Assembly: GCA_013286835.1 (NCBI GenBank)
Contig: JABDEZ010000008.1
Coordinates: 1 to 46,648 of the forward strand
From: Bacteroidota bacterium
GTDB taxonomy: Bacteria; Bacteroidota; Bacteroidia; Chitinophagales; Chitinophagaceae
Length of the DNA stretch: 46,648 nt
Direction of reading: 5' to 3'
The position numbers and the translations under genes are program-made. Below, in pieces: positions 8,881 to 18,348 of the stretch; position 1 is the stretch's first letter; each line of letters begins with the position of its first letter. Under the pieces are notes generated by a model. It was not told the origin of the DNA. It saw only the letters and a list, made by a program, of their open reading frames with translations, and searched no databases.

Positions 8881-10161
8881 TCACCTCTCCACTATCATAG
8901 TTACACCCTGACCACCTGCGGCACATATAGATATAAAGCCACGGCCACCCCCTTTTTCATGCAACAGTTTAGCCATGGTAGCCAGTACCCGGCCACCTGT
9001 AGCTGCAAACGGATGGCCAGCAGCAAGACTGCTGCCATTTATATTGAGCTTTGTTGGGTCTATACTGCCGAGGGCATGGTCTATGCCAAACTGCTGCATC
9101 AGAGTGGGACTTTCCCATATTTTGAGTATAGCCAGAACCTGTGCTGCGAAGGCTTCATGTATCTCGTAAAAGTCGAAATCCTGTAGTGTAAATCCTGCTT
9201 TCTTTAGCATTCTATCGGCTGCGTAAACGGGCGACAATAGCAGATTGTGCCTGTTTTGTACGTATTCTATGGCAGCTACTTCGGCAAAGGTGATATAGGC
9301 TAGTACCGGTAAATTATGAGCTTTGGCCCAGTCTTCGCTTGCCAAAAGTACGCAGGATGCGCCGTCCGTAAGAGGAGACGAATTGCCCGCTGTAAGTGTG
9401 CCATTCTGTTTATCGAAGGCAGGTTTTAACTGAGCTAATTTTTCCAGGCTGGTATCGCGACGCAGGTTATTATCGTGGTCAAGACCCATATAAGAGGTAA
9501 GCATGCCATTGAAGAAACCGGCATCGTAAGCCCTAGCCATTTTCTGATGACTTTCGAGCGCATATTTGTCCTGATCTTCGCGGGTGATGCCATAATACTT
9601 TGCCGTTATCTCAGTATGGCCACCCATAGAAAGGCCAGTGCGAGGCTCCACATTTTCGGGCGCTACAGGGTGAAGGTCTTTGAACCTTATTTTTAAGAAT
9701 TGTTTTATGGTTTCGCCTACAGTTTTTGCTCTGCGCAATGCCAATAAGGTTGTGCGAAGGTGTTCGTCTAACACCAGTGGGACATTGCTTGCGGAGTCAA
9801 CACCGCCGGCTATGCCGACTTCAATTTGGCCCAACGCTATTTTATTGGCAATATAGATGGCAGCTTCTACGCCTGTATTGCAGGCTTGCTGTATATCGCA
9901 AGCAGCAGTGGCAGGATCTAAGGCGGTGTTCATAACGCATTCGCGCATCATATTCACCTCGCGGGTGTGTTTTATAACGGCACCACCTGCTACCTCCCCC
10001 AGTAATTGGCCTTGAAGGCTATACCTTTCTACTAAACCGTTAAGCGCTGCCGACATCATATCGATATTGCCTACTTCGGTATAGTTGGTATTTTGGTGTG
10101 CAAATGGAATGCGGTTATATCCTATAATGGCTACTTTGCGAGCCGGTTTTTCATTGTTCAT
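8881..10161 (-). CDS. Acetyl-CoA C-acyltransferase (thiolase, FadI-like)
   Basis: 426 residues. It carries out the last step of fatty-acid beta-oxidation, thiolytic cleavage of 3-ketoacyl-CoA, or the reverse condensation. The nucleophilic Cys94 lies in QQACNTGVEA, the general-base residues are His383 in AAGHPFAATGGR and Cys413 in SICAAGGQGVTM, and His335 lies in FYEIHEAFAAQ. HEAFA rather than NEAFA and the length of about 425 favour the FadI/trifunctional-beta subgroup over short acetoacetyl-CoA thiolases. No fadJ-like hydratase/dehydrogenase gene is adjacent, so the pathway partner is elsewhere. Confidence 0.93.
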   Translation of the reverse strand: MNNEKPARKVAIIGYNRIPFAHQNTNYTEVGNIDMMSAALNGLVERYSLQGQLLGEVAGGAVIKHTREVNMMRECVMNTALDPATAACDIQQACNTGVEAAIYIANKIALGQIEVGIAGGVDSASNVPLVLDEHLRTTLLALRRAKTVGETIKQFLKIRFKDLHPVAPENVEPRTGLSMGGHTEITAKYYGITREDQDKYALESHQKMARAYDAGFFNGMLTSYMGLDHDNNLRRDTSLEKLAQLKPAFDKQNGTLTAGNSSPLTDGASCVLLASEDWAKAHNLPVLAYITFAEVAAIEYVQNRHNLLLSPVYAADRMLKKAGFTLQDFDFYEIHEAFAAQVLAILKIWESPTLMQQFGIDHALGSIDPTKLNINGSSLAAGHPFAATGGRVLATMAKLLHEKGGGRGFISICAAGGQGVTMIVER

Positions 10162-10298
10162 AGTGGTGGCTTATGAAGAAGTTGTATTAAAGGTATGGCT
10201 TTTAGCAGGTATATTAAAAGTGTAAATGGAACGCGAAAAACAAGAAGGATTTTGCCATACAAGTATATATGTATATACAATTTGAGCAGGCCAGGTAG

Positions 10299-11414
10299 CT
10301 ACCTGGTGTCTAGTGCATCGCGGAGACCATTGCCCAGTATATTGAAGGCATAAACCAGCAACATAATGGCAATGCCCGGAATAAGGGCAAGCAATGGACG
10401 GTTTGTAAGGAGAAAGCTATAATGCTCTTTGATCATGAGTCCCCAGGAGGGTTGTGGTGGCTGAACGCCAATACCCAGAAAACTTAGTCCTGCTTCTATA
10501 AGTATAGCGGCGGCAAAGTTGCTCGCAGCAATCACCATAACGGGACCGGCAATGTTGGGCAATATGTGCTTGAAGATAATGCGCATATCACCCAGACCCA
10601 GTGCTTTGGCAGCGGTGATATATTCCATTTCGCGAAGGACCAGTACCTGGCCGCGTATGAGGCGGGCAGCACCTACCCACATGGTGAGGCCTATGGCTAC
10701 AAAGATCTCCCAGAAGCCTTTACCGATGGTAAGCGTAATGGCAAATACAAGCAGCAGGGTAGGCATGGCCCATAGTATATTGATGAGGTACATGACCATA
10801 TTATCTATAACGCCCCCATAGTAACCCGCAATGCAACCGAGCAGTATGCCAATAGTTAGTGACAAGAACACTGCTACAAAACCAACTGCAAGGCTTACCC
10901 GCGCGCCAATGAGGAGGCGTGAGAGTATATCGCGGCCATAACGGTCTGTGCCGAGGTAGAAGGTACGCTGCCTGATGAGTTGCCGAATAGCTGCCTGTTG
11001 CTGCGTTGTTGTTGCTGTGAGCTGGTTTGGAGAAAGAAGCTGCTTGGTTGTATATGTGAGGGTATCCTGCAGGCCATCATCTATATAGTGATATACTACA
11101 AGGCTGTTGTTGCTAAAGTAGTACCCGTTGATAGGAACTACTTTGAAGTTGGCGGGTGTACCGCTGAACCACCGGGTGAGCTTTGGAGGCATTGAAGCCT
11201 GCCTGGCCGGCAGATATAATAACTGTTTTGTGAAGCCGGGAGGATGAGCGCTTAGTTCTACAATAAGAGTATTGCCAGCGGGGGTATTGTCTGGGGCCAA
11301 TACATAAGCAAATATAGCTACCAGGCTGGTGAGCGTGATGATGGTGAGCGCAACGATAGCAGAGGGCCGCTGAAGCAGCTTCTGTAATACTGATGATGGC
11401 GCGCTGTAGCTCAC
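10299..11414 (-). CDS. Orphan OppC/DppC-type ABC transporter permease
   Basis: 371 residues. TM1 (about 18-40) is followed by a long predicted periplasmic stretch (41-160), then a core of five membrane segments. The binding-protein-dependent permease signature lies at 263-285 (EYITAAKALGLGD...FKHILPN), and the TDRYGRDILSRLLIGARVSL segment before TM2 is typical of OppC/DppC. These subunits form the channel for peptides or nickel with an OppB-type partner and OppD/F ATPases, none of which is in this window. The only start codon is GTG at 11412-11414, which directly follows an in-frame TAA. The roughly 110-residue insert is longer than in E. coli DppC. Confidence 0.88.
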   Translation of the reverse strand: MSYSAPSSVLQKLLQRPSAIVALTIITLTSLVAIFAYVLAPDNTPAGNTLIVELSAHPPGFTKQLLYLPARQASMPPKLTRWFSGTPANFKVVPINGYYFSNNSLVVYHYIDDGLQDTLTYTTKQLLSPNQLTATTTQQQAAIRQLIRQRTFYLGTDRYGRDILSRLLIGARVSLAVGFVAVFLSLTIGILLGCIAGYYGGVIDNMVMYLINILWAMPTLLLVFAITLTIGKGFWEIFVAIGLTMWVGAARLIRGQVLVLREMEYITAAKALGLGDMRIIFKHILPNIAGPVMVIAASNFAAAILIEAGLSFLGIGVQPPQPSWGLMIKEHYSFLLTNRPLLALIPGIAIMLLVYAFNILGNGLRDALDTR

Positions 11415-11470
11415 TTAGTTTAAGTTTTAACTACTAAGTTCACAAAGAAAATGCAGAAAGATTACAATAA

Positions 11471-12829
11471 TTAAAGCCCATGCTCATCTACCAGGTAAAT
11501 GATCTGTGTCAGAATAGTTGCGCCCAGTTTCAGCTCGCGGTGATTTACATTCTCAAATACGTCGTTATTGGTATGATGTAAATCGAAGTAGCGTTGAGGG
11601 TCTGGCAGCAAGCCAATAAGCGGAACGTTCATCTTGGCTAAAGGGCTGATGTCTGTTCCGCCTTCGCTCTGGCTGAAATCATATACACCATAGGGTAAGA
11701 ATAATGGCGCAAAGCTGCGGATATTTTCTTTTTTTGCCTCTGTCATTTCCAGGCCCAGGCCACGCGGAGAAAAACCACCTGCGTCTGTTTCTATTGCCAA
11801 TATATGCTGTTCATTCTGTGCCTTTGCTGTGTCTCCGTATGCCAAGCCACCCTTCATGCCATTTTCTTCATTCATGAACAATACTGCGCGTATAGTATGC
11901 TTTGGGTGGATGCCCAGGGCTTTGAAGGCACGTAGTACCTCCATAGACTGTACGCAGCCCGAACCATCATCGTTAGCGCCTTCGCCTACATCCCAGGAAT
12001 CAAGATGGCCGCCAACTACAATTACTTGTTCGGGGTGCTCGCTACCGAGTATTTCGCCTATTACATTGTAAGAACGTACGGGTTCGGGCATCATCTTACA
12101 GTCGGATTGTATGGTTGCCATTATCTTACCTTTGACATATTCCTGTTCCATTTTATCGGCAGTAAGATTGCCAACAGCAATGGATGGTATCTTGTTTACA
12201 GAGTCTTTGCGTATGGCACCTGTATGCGGTACATCATCCTCGCCGGTGGATATGGACCTGATAATAGCGCCTACTGCACCTTTTTGCCCGGCCCAGGTTG
12301 CAGCAGAGCCACGTATCTTCACTGCATCACCATAACCTTCGAACGTGTTAATGATATCTTGCCGGAACCTGTAATTGAAAAATACGATCTTGCCTTTTAC
12401 TGCGCCTGCGGGCAGAGCATTCAGTTCGTCCTGGTCGTGTACCATAACAACCTGAGCTTCTATAACCTTGCCGTTTGTGCCATAGCTGTTGCCCAGCGAA
12501 AGCATAGTTACATCATGGTAAACACTGTTGCCATATTTAAGTCTCAATTTTTCTTTGCCACGCACCCAATGTGGTACATCAACGGGTTGCAGCCATACTT
12601 TGTCAGCCCCTGTTTGCTTCATTGTTTTTTCTCCCCATATTACGGCCTGTGCAGCCTGCGGGGAGCCGCTTATGCGCTTGCCAATGGTTTTGCAGAGTAC
12701 ACGCAAGTTGCTGTAACATGGGCTATGCAACAGAACTGTATCGGCTATACGGCGCATCACTAAAGAATCCTGCGCATGAGCGCTGAATACAGAGCAAACC
12801 AACAAAAGGAGGAGTAAACGAGATTTCAT
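11471..12829 (-). CDS. Secreted M28 zinc aminopeptidase/carboxypeptidase Q-like
   Basis: 452 residues. A signal peptide ends AHA with predicted cleavage before Gln20. A protease-associated (PA) domain spans about 120-240, and the M28 catalytic domain follows. Zinc ligands are visible: His275 (GGHLDSWD), Asp287 (GANDDGSG), Glu322 with catalytic Glu321 (MNEENG), Asp349 (ETDAGG) and His419 (DLHHTNND). The layout resembles carboxypeptidase Q and related exo-dipeptidases. It is probably periplasmic and degrades peptides. The Gln after the cleavage site follows the Bacteroidota Q-rule, making it a possible substrate of the glutaminyl cyclase at 22366-23358. Confidence 0.92.
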   Translation of the reverse strand: MKSRLLLLLLVCSVFSAHAQDSLVMRRIADTVLLHSPCYSNLRVLCKTIGKRISGSPQAAQAVIWGEKTMKQTGADKVWLQPVDVPHWVRGKEKLRLKYGNSVYHDVTMLSLGNSYGTNGKVIEAQVVMVHDQDELNALPAGAVKGKIVFFNYRFRQDIINTFEGYGDAVKIRGSAATWAGQKGAVGAIIRSISTGEDDVPHTGAIRKDSVNKIPSIAVGNLTADKMEQEYVKGKIMATIQSDCKMMPEPVRSYNVIGEILGSEHPEQVIVVGGHLDSWDVGEGANDDGSGCVQSMEVLRAFKALGIHPKHTIRAVLFMNEENGMKGGLAYGDTAKAQNEQHILAIETDAGGFSPRGLGLEMTEAKKENIRSFAPLFLPYGVYDFSQSEGGTDISPLAKMNVPLIGLLPDPQRYFDLHHTNNDVFENVNHRELKLGATILTQIIYLVDEHGL

Positions 12830-12988
12830 ACCTTAAAAGTAACAGGCTAAAATTATAAAACCCAATGCGTGTGGGTAATATCCCCCAATCAGGGGCGATT
12901 ATTATACGTTTGGTTATATCCCAGATTGGTTGAGTTGAAGACAGTTGATAGATAAGTTTTGTTTGTTTTTCTGAAGTATAGGGCAATA

Positions 12989-13011
12989 AAAAAGCGCCCA
13001 CGAGGGCGCTT
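12989..13011 (-). terminator. Terminator downstream of porV
   Basis: On the minus strand an 8-bp stem AAGCGCCC/GGGCGCTT with a 4-base loop is followed by TTTTATTG. It lies 22 bases after the porV stop. Confidence 0.8.
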
Positions 13012-13032
13012 ATATTTAAGCGATTTAGAATG

Positions 13033-14220
13033 TTATTCGCTGCTTCCGGCGTCAGTTGGTTTTTCGAGCTTGTCGAAAGCAAACAGGAGCGAGAAACGCA
13101 GTGTGTTTGACAATGGATTGCGGGAGATACCAGAACCTGAAGGTATAAGGTATGATGCATTGAGCTGGAATACGTTGTACTTAACACCTATACCGGTAGT
13201 GAAATATTGACGATCGCCATTGTCCGGGTTTTCGTAAAAATAACCAGCCCTGAGCGCAAACTGGTTTTGATACCAGTATTCAGCGCCAAAAGAGATGTCT
13301 ATTTGTTTCAATTCACCACTTGCACCACCTGGAGCATCGGTAAATGAACCAAGTATGCCGGAAACAACGGTTACCTGAGTATCGGCACTATTGAGTGCAG
13401 GTACCAGCAGTTTGTTTACATCTAACGCGAAGGTGATTGCGTTGTATTCATCAAACTTAGAGGTATAAGCTACCCCAATACCGAGATTCATAGGAATAAA
13501 ATCTTTACGCGTATTGTTGTAAGATATTTTACCACCTATGTTGCTGGCTACTGCGCCAAAGCTGAATGTGCGGCTTTTTATGCCATCAATATCTTTTGTG
13601 CGGGTATAAAATACGCCGAGGTCGGCAGCAAATGTGTTGCCTGGCTTGTAATCTGTACCTGGCTGAGCGCTAACACCTGATGCTATGGCAGAATGTATAT
13701 AACGCATAGTAACACCCACACCCAAGTATGGAGATAAGCGACGGGAATAACCGGCATCGAAAGAATATTCGCGTGGCATACCCGTACCTATAGGGTTTGC
13801 ATTGAAATCGGTATAGCTGATGTTACCAAGGGAGAAATAGCGCATAGACGCACTGATGGCCTGGTCGTCGTTTTCTCCAAATTTGGCATAACCAGCGATG
13901 TAAGCAAGGAATATATCAGGTACGAGATCTTTAAGCCATGGTGTATAAGTTGCGGATACACCATACTTTTTATCGGAAAATGGAATCTTAGCTACATCCC
14001 AGTATTGTGCATTGGCATCGGGTGTTACTGCTATAGAAGCATCGCCCATGGCACCTGCGCGGGCATCTGGGCTTATGCGCAAAAAGGGAACTGCTGTAGT
14101 AACAAAGTCTGTTCCGGTTTGTCCATTCACATTGGCTTTGGTAGATGTCTGACCAAAAGATGTGAGTGTTGTTAACCCGGATATAAGTGTTAAACCAATA
14201 AAAGCAATGCGTTTTGACAT
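13033..14220 (-). CDS. porV: PorV (LptO) type IX secretion outer-membrane protein
   Basis: 395 residues from the ATG at 14218-14220. The frame continues 12 codons upstream, but MSKRIAFIGLTLISG begins a proper signal peptide with cleavage after SFG, before Gln24. The mature start carries the family hallmark PFLRISPDARAGAMGDA (45-61), followed by alternating beta-barrel strands to the C-terminus. PorV is an FadL-like barrel that carries folded type IX cargo from the SprA translocon to PorU, where the C-terminal signal is removed. It lies 110 bases downstream of porU and is probably co-transcribed, with a clear terminator after it. Confidence 0.95.
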   Translation of the reverse strand: MSKRIAFIGLTLISGLTTLTSFGQTSTKANVNGQTGTDFVTTAVPFLRISPDARAGAMGDASIAVTPDANAQYWDVAKIPFSDKKYGVSATYTPWLKDLVPDIFLAYIAGYAKFGENDDQAISASMRYFSLGNISYTDFNANPIGTGMPREYSFDAGYSRRLSPYLGVGVTMRYIHSAIASGVSAQPGTDYKPGNTFAADLGVFYTRTKDIDGIKSRTFSFGAVASNIGGKISYNNTRKDFIPMNLGIGVAYTSKFDEYNAITFALDVNKLLVPALNSADTQVTVVSGILGSFTDAPGGASGELKQIDISFGAEYWYQNQFALRAGYFYENPDNGDRQYFTTGIGVKYNVFQLNASYLIPSGSGISRNPLSNTLRFSLLFAFDKLEKPTDAGSSE

Positions 14221-14330
14221 TCTGTAATTATTAATATTAATTTTAAGGTTGGGCAAAATTATCCCTTTTTATGCAGTCTGCAATAATATTTGCTGGCAAA
14301 TTAATTTACCAGTGTGTTTGTTTAACACAA

Positions 14331-17300
14331 TTAACGTACCAAGACTGCTTTTTCGTATGCGGTAGTCTTTATTCCTGATTCTGTTGCCACCTGCATCCGG
14401 CAAATATATACGCCAGATGGTAGTTTCGCACCGCTGTTGTCTGTACCATCCCAAATAATTTCGTTACTGCGGCTATTGGTGGAAGCAAATGATTGCTGAT
14501 ATATTTTTACCTGTATGCCCGCAGTGTTGTATATGGCCAATGTTACATTTAATGTTTCGTTAGGGTGGTTGTGCTCAAAAATAAAATGGGTTTCATCTTT
14601 AAACGGATTGGGATAGTTATAAAGATCGGCCACTTCTACAACTTTACCATCTACCACCACGAAATCTACAGTGCCTTCTGCATGATTGTCGTTTACATCC
14701 CATGCTCGAACTGTAATGCTATGCCTGCCGTTGGCAAGACCTGATATAGGATAGGAAACATACCCCTGCTGATAACTATTGGTGATGGTCTGATAATAAT
14801 CGTTCAGTATGTATGGTTGCGCAGCGTCGCCATCCAGGATGCCTACGAGGTCATGCCCTACATTGGTGCCTGATACGTTGATGCCTGTCTGATCGAACAA
14901 GGACACAAACAATACAGTATTTGGCCCGGTGATGCCGCCATTGATGAAGAGGCTATCGCCAATATATGGTTTTACGATGGGCGGAGTGGTGCTTGAAACC
15001 GGGTGATCTGAATAACCACCTACTACATAACCAGAATCTGAGCCTGCGGCATCGGTTGTGCCATTGTCTGCATAAGTACTGATCTTGCCTGCGCCATTTG
15101 TATAATTAATGTCTTTGGGTGTAATGAAGGTGAGCGTATAGAGCCCGTTAGTAACAGTGGCCTTACCGCGGTATATTACATTGTCTTGTATGCTGTATAG
15201 TTCGTTGGTGCCACTAATGGTGCGTACTGTAGTTGGCTTATCAAAAAAGGAAACAGATATGGTGCCATTGAAATCAGTAAGAATGTTATGATTAGCATCG
15301 GTAACGCTACCTTTCAGGACATAGGTGCCCAGGGCTTTTACAGAATCGGCCTTCTGCATTGTAAAGCCATCTATCAGACTGTCAATACGTACTGCATATT
15401 TAGGGAAATCCGGTTGCAACCCGGGATCGCCGAGAAGGGTGAACTTGCGGTAGTTAGCAAGCGTAAAAGAATCAGCGGTGTCGCGCTTGTAATTTACGTT
15501 TTTGCCCATCCTGAAAGCATCTCCAAATGTGTTCCAATGCAGATCTGCATAATGCTGGAATTGCGCTGAAAGGTATTGAATGTTGAGTTCATGATTGGGT
15601 GTGGCATAAACCGCTTTGGTAGTGGTGATGGCGGCAATAACACCTCCTGTATTCCTTATGACCAATTGTTCTGCAGCAGATACATAAGCGGGTTGATCGA
15701 ATTGACCAAAATCGCAGGTAGCAGTTACCATAAATGGCAACATGTAGAGGTTATTCCAGTTGTTATAATCATCGGCAGTGAGTATGCGGCGTGCAGACCA
15801 TACAGTGGGGTTACCGTGACCGTTGTAATTCATGAGGAAATTGCCTTTATATACCTGGTTGTCGAGGATAGCGTTGGCATCGGGACAACGTTCGCCTGCG
15901 GGGGTTGATGTAACAGTCATTGCATCCAGATACACCTTGGTTTCGTTATAGAGATTTGTGCTGCTTGTCTGTATATTTGCTGCCATAGCTTCTGCATCGT
16001 CCATATGTTCACCGGCTTCATCGTTACGGTCTGCGGCGAAGGTAGCTGCAATGCGCCATGCCCCCAGGGATTGTGTGCTTTTGTATGCTTTAATCTTGTT
16101 TACCATAGCCAGTGCATCTGAAGCATTACGAGCAGGCAAGCGGCCCACGCCAATGTCCATAGCGTTTACAATAGTAGTGTTCTCTATGTATTCATTATTG
16201 TCGAGGAAGCTGAAAAAATCGTCAGAGCAATAACTGTCTGTAATGCTGTGTGAATAGGCTGATTCAAATGTAGGGACGTAATTGCTGTTGTTGGGTACCC
16301 GGTTCTTGTAGTCGTATGATGCACCACCAAATAAGAGGAGGTAACGAGGCATTTGTGCAGAGTCGTTGCCAGCGCGATCGTAAAACATTTTTGTGAAATC
16401 GCGAATAGCACTGAGATCTTGCCCACCAGAAGAAAATTCGTTGTAAATCTGATCGGTAGTAGCCACAGCAACAGTATAGTTGTCAGCAGTTCTATGGAAA
16501 TCTGCAAGTTGGTTTGCGGCATCCAGAAACTCAGGGTTGGTAACTACTATCATATTTACCTGAGCGAGGGCATGCAGGTTTTGATTGGCGACGGGACCTG
16601 AATAAGCTGGCGACGGAAATGAAGTAGTATTTAATGCGGCGAACTCATGAAGGTATTGCGCGGCGCAAGTAAAGGTATAATTGCCACTGCCATCAAGGGA
16701 TCCGTTCATAAGTACAGGTACCTGAGGGTTGGTAACATCCCATACCTGTGTTGTAGCATTAGCACCCTGGACTACATATTTTGCTATATTCCCAGGACCT
16801 ACACTGCGCCAGTCGCGAAAGCCGAGCAGGGAACCGGAAATGCCCAATGGGCGACGCATATTGATCTCTATGTAATTGAGGTAGCCAACAGATGCATAAT
16901 CGACAGGTGTGTAAGTAATGGTGAATGTAGCAGTGCCACTACCAAGAGCTACTTTGAAGGGTGGTGGTATGTTTTCAGCTATGGGATCATCGCCAGTGGA
17001 ATTAGCGTAGAAAGTTTGTGTTGTTAATACCTGGCTGTTTAATGATACAGTAAACCGATTTTGATCAGCCGCTGAAACATCGCCTAATGCGATGGAGCAA
17101 GAAATGGAGTCGGCAATGGTACCCAGGCTAAAAGAAAATGTTTGAGTGGAAGGTTGGCCGGGGTTCTGGCTAAATTGCTCTCCATACCATTCTTTGCCCA
17201 GCCCTCCCGGGTTTTCCAGGTCTATATCATGTGCCGCATAGTCGTTAAAGCTAGTAACAGTTACATTGGCTGAAGGTGCAGCGCCCTGGCTATTTATGCG

Positions 17301-18092
17301 CAAACCAGCGCCATTATTGAATGTGAGGAAGTAGTAACTGCTGTCGGCATACAGATTATTCTGATGGACAAATTTCTGATTAACGCTGTCCTTGCTCCAT
17401 TGTGTAGGGCCTATGGCATAAAATATTACAAAATCGTTCGGGTCAAGCTTGCCATCGCCACCATCATTTACCCACAAGGCATTTTCCAGAAGATCTTGCG
17501 GGCGGGGAATCGCATTATTTTCGGACAGCATATTGCCGCCATTGCCGAATAACCTGATATTTGCCGTGTTAATGGAAGATACATTGACACCCAGCTTGGA
17601 AAGGAAGCTTGCATCAATTTTATAAAAACCGGTTGAAGGAATTGCAATTTTATAAAAAGTGCCACTGCCCAGAACAGAACTTGTTGCAGATGTGGTTTGT
17701 GTTGTTTTATCTAAGGCCGATATCGCAGGTTGTTTTTCGGTTACAGTAAGTGTGAAATCGGATATGCGATTGGTGTTGCCGGAAGCATTATCCTTTATAT
17801 ATACCGGGATGTGTATTACAGCAAACGGACGTTTACGATCCATACCCAAGCTTACGCTATACTGGCCTTGTGTAGCCGCAGTAGCTTTTGCAGGCAAGGG
17901 TATGCCATTAGCATAGGTAATGTTCTGAAAGGAAATGTCGGGCACGGCATAGTTATCGAGCCAAATGGTTTTGGTGATGGCACCGTTGTGTATAGATAAG
18001 GTATCTACATGACAGGTATAGCTTGCAGCAAAGCTTGCTGATGGGGCTGATAGCAATAAGGATGCAAAAAAGCAGAGAAATATTCTTTTCAT
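14331..18092 (-). CDS. porU: PorU type IX secretion C-terminal signal peptidase
   Basis: 1253 residues, surface cysteine protease of the gingipain (C25) family. It removes the C-terminal sorting domain from type IX cargo and helps attach it to the cell surface. An N-terminal signal peptide ends near SASFA. The C25 domain spans roughly 510-890, with catalytic His759 in MNYNGHGN and Cys793 in TATCDFGQFD. A beta-rich region follows. The C-terminal 80 residues (YNYPNPFKDETHF ... WDGTDNSGAKLPSGVY) form a FlgD-like type IX sorting domain, so PorU is itself an export substrate. It precedes porV and is divergent from gldJ, sharing a 256-base upstream region. Confidence 0.96.
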   Translation of the reverse strand: MKRIFLCFFASLLLSAPSASFAASYTCHVDTLSIHNGAITKTIWLDNYAVPDISFQNITYANGIPLPAKATAATQGQYSVSLGMDRKRPFAVIHIPVYIKDNASGNTNRISDFTLTVTEKQPAISALDKTTQTTSATSSVLGSGTFYKIAIPSTGFYKIDASFLSKLGVNVSSINTANIRLFGNGGNMLSENNAIPRPQDLLENALWVNDGGDGKLDPNDFVIFYAIGPTQWSKDSVNQKFVHQNNLYADSSYYFLTFNNGAGLRINSQGAAPSANVTVTSFNDYAAHDIDLENPGGLGKEWYGEQFSQNPGQPSTQTFSFSLGTIADSISCSIALGDVSAADQNRFTVSLNSQVLTTQTFYANSTGDDPIAENIPPPFKVALGSGTATFTITYTPVDYASVGYLNYIEINMRRPLGISGSLLGFRDWRSVGPGNIAKYVVQGANATTQVWDVTNPQVPVLMNGSLDGSGNYTFTCAAQYLHEFAALNTTSFPSPAYSGPVANQNLHALAQVNMIVVTNPEFLDAANQLADFHRTADNYTVAVATTDQIYNEFSSGGQDLSAIRDFTKMFYDRAGNDSAQMPRYLLLFGGASYDYKNRVPNNSNYVPTFESAYSHSITDSYCSDDFFSFLDNNEYIENTTIVNAMDIGVGRLPARNASDALAMVNKIKAYKSTQSLGAWRIAATFAADRNDEAGEHMDDAEAMAANIQTSSTNLYNETKVYLDAMTVTSTPAGERCPDANAILDNQVYKGNFLMNYNGHGNPTVWSARRILTADDYNNWNNLYMLPFMVTATCDFGQFDQPAYVSAAEQLVIRNTGGVIAAITTTKAVYATPNHELNIQYLSAQFQHYADLHWNTFGDAFRMGKNVNYKRDTADSFTLANYRKFTLLGDPGLQPDFPKYAVRIDSLIDGFTMQKADSVKALGTYVLKGSVTDANHNILTDFNGTISVSFFDKPTTVRTISGTNELYSIQDNVIYRGKATVTNGLYTLTFITPKDINYTNGAGKISTYADNGTTDAAGSDSGYVVGGYSDHPVSSTTPPIVKPYIGDSLFINGGITGPNTVLFVSLFDQTGINVSGTNVGHDLVGILDGDAAQPYILNDYYQTITNSYQQGYVSYPISGLANGRHSITVRAWDVNDNHAEGTVDFVVVDGKVVEVADLYNYPNPFKDETHFIFEHNHPNETLNVTLAIYNTAGIQVKIYQQSFASTNSRSNEIIWDGTDNSGAKLPSGVYICRMQVATESGIKTTAYEKAVLVR

Positions 18093-18128
18093 AATTTACG
18101 GTGCGTAAAGTCTAAAAGTTCAACGTAT

Positions 18129-18136
18129 CAAATTTA
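18129..18136 (-). promoter_or_regulatory. -7 element upstream of porU
   Basis: TAAATTTG on the minus strand, 36 bases before the porU ATG. No TTG lies at the proper distance upstream. Confidence 0.45.
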
Positions 18137-18348
18137 CGTAATAATGAGGTCTGAATAGTCTTTACGACGTTTTCAGTAATGTTAAAACGATAATATCATT
18201 GAAATATTATAGGCTTTAAAAAGAAAAAAGGAGTTTTTTTTATTCAATAGGATTTGAAAGCTTGACATTTTGAAAAGAATGCTATAGTATTGTAATACTT
18301 TTAACAATCTTTGCTAATACAAATTGTAGAAAATATTTTTCTCTGATT

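Noticed and set aside
12005-12763. 252-residue open frame on the plus strand
   Set aside because: It lies wholly inside the M28 peptidase gene on the opposite strand, has no recognisable domain, and the minus-strand protein has complete catalytic motifs.
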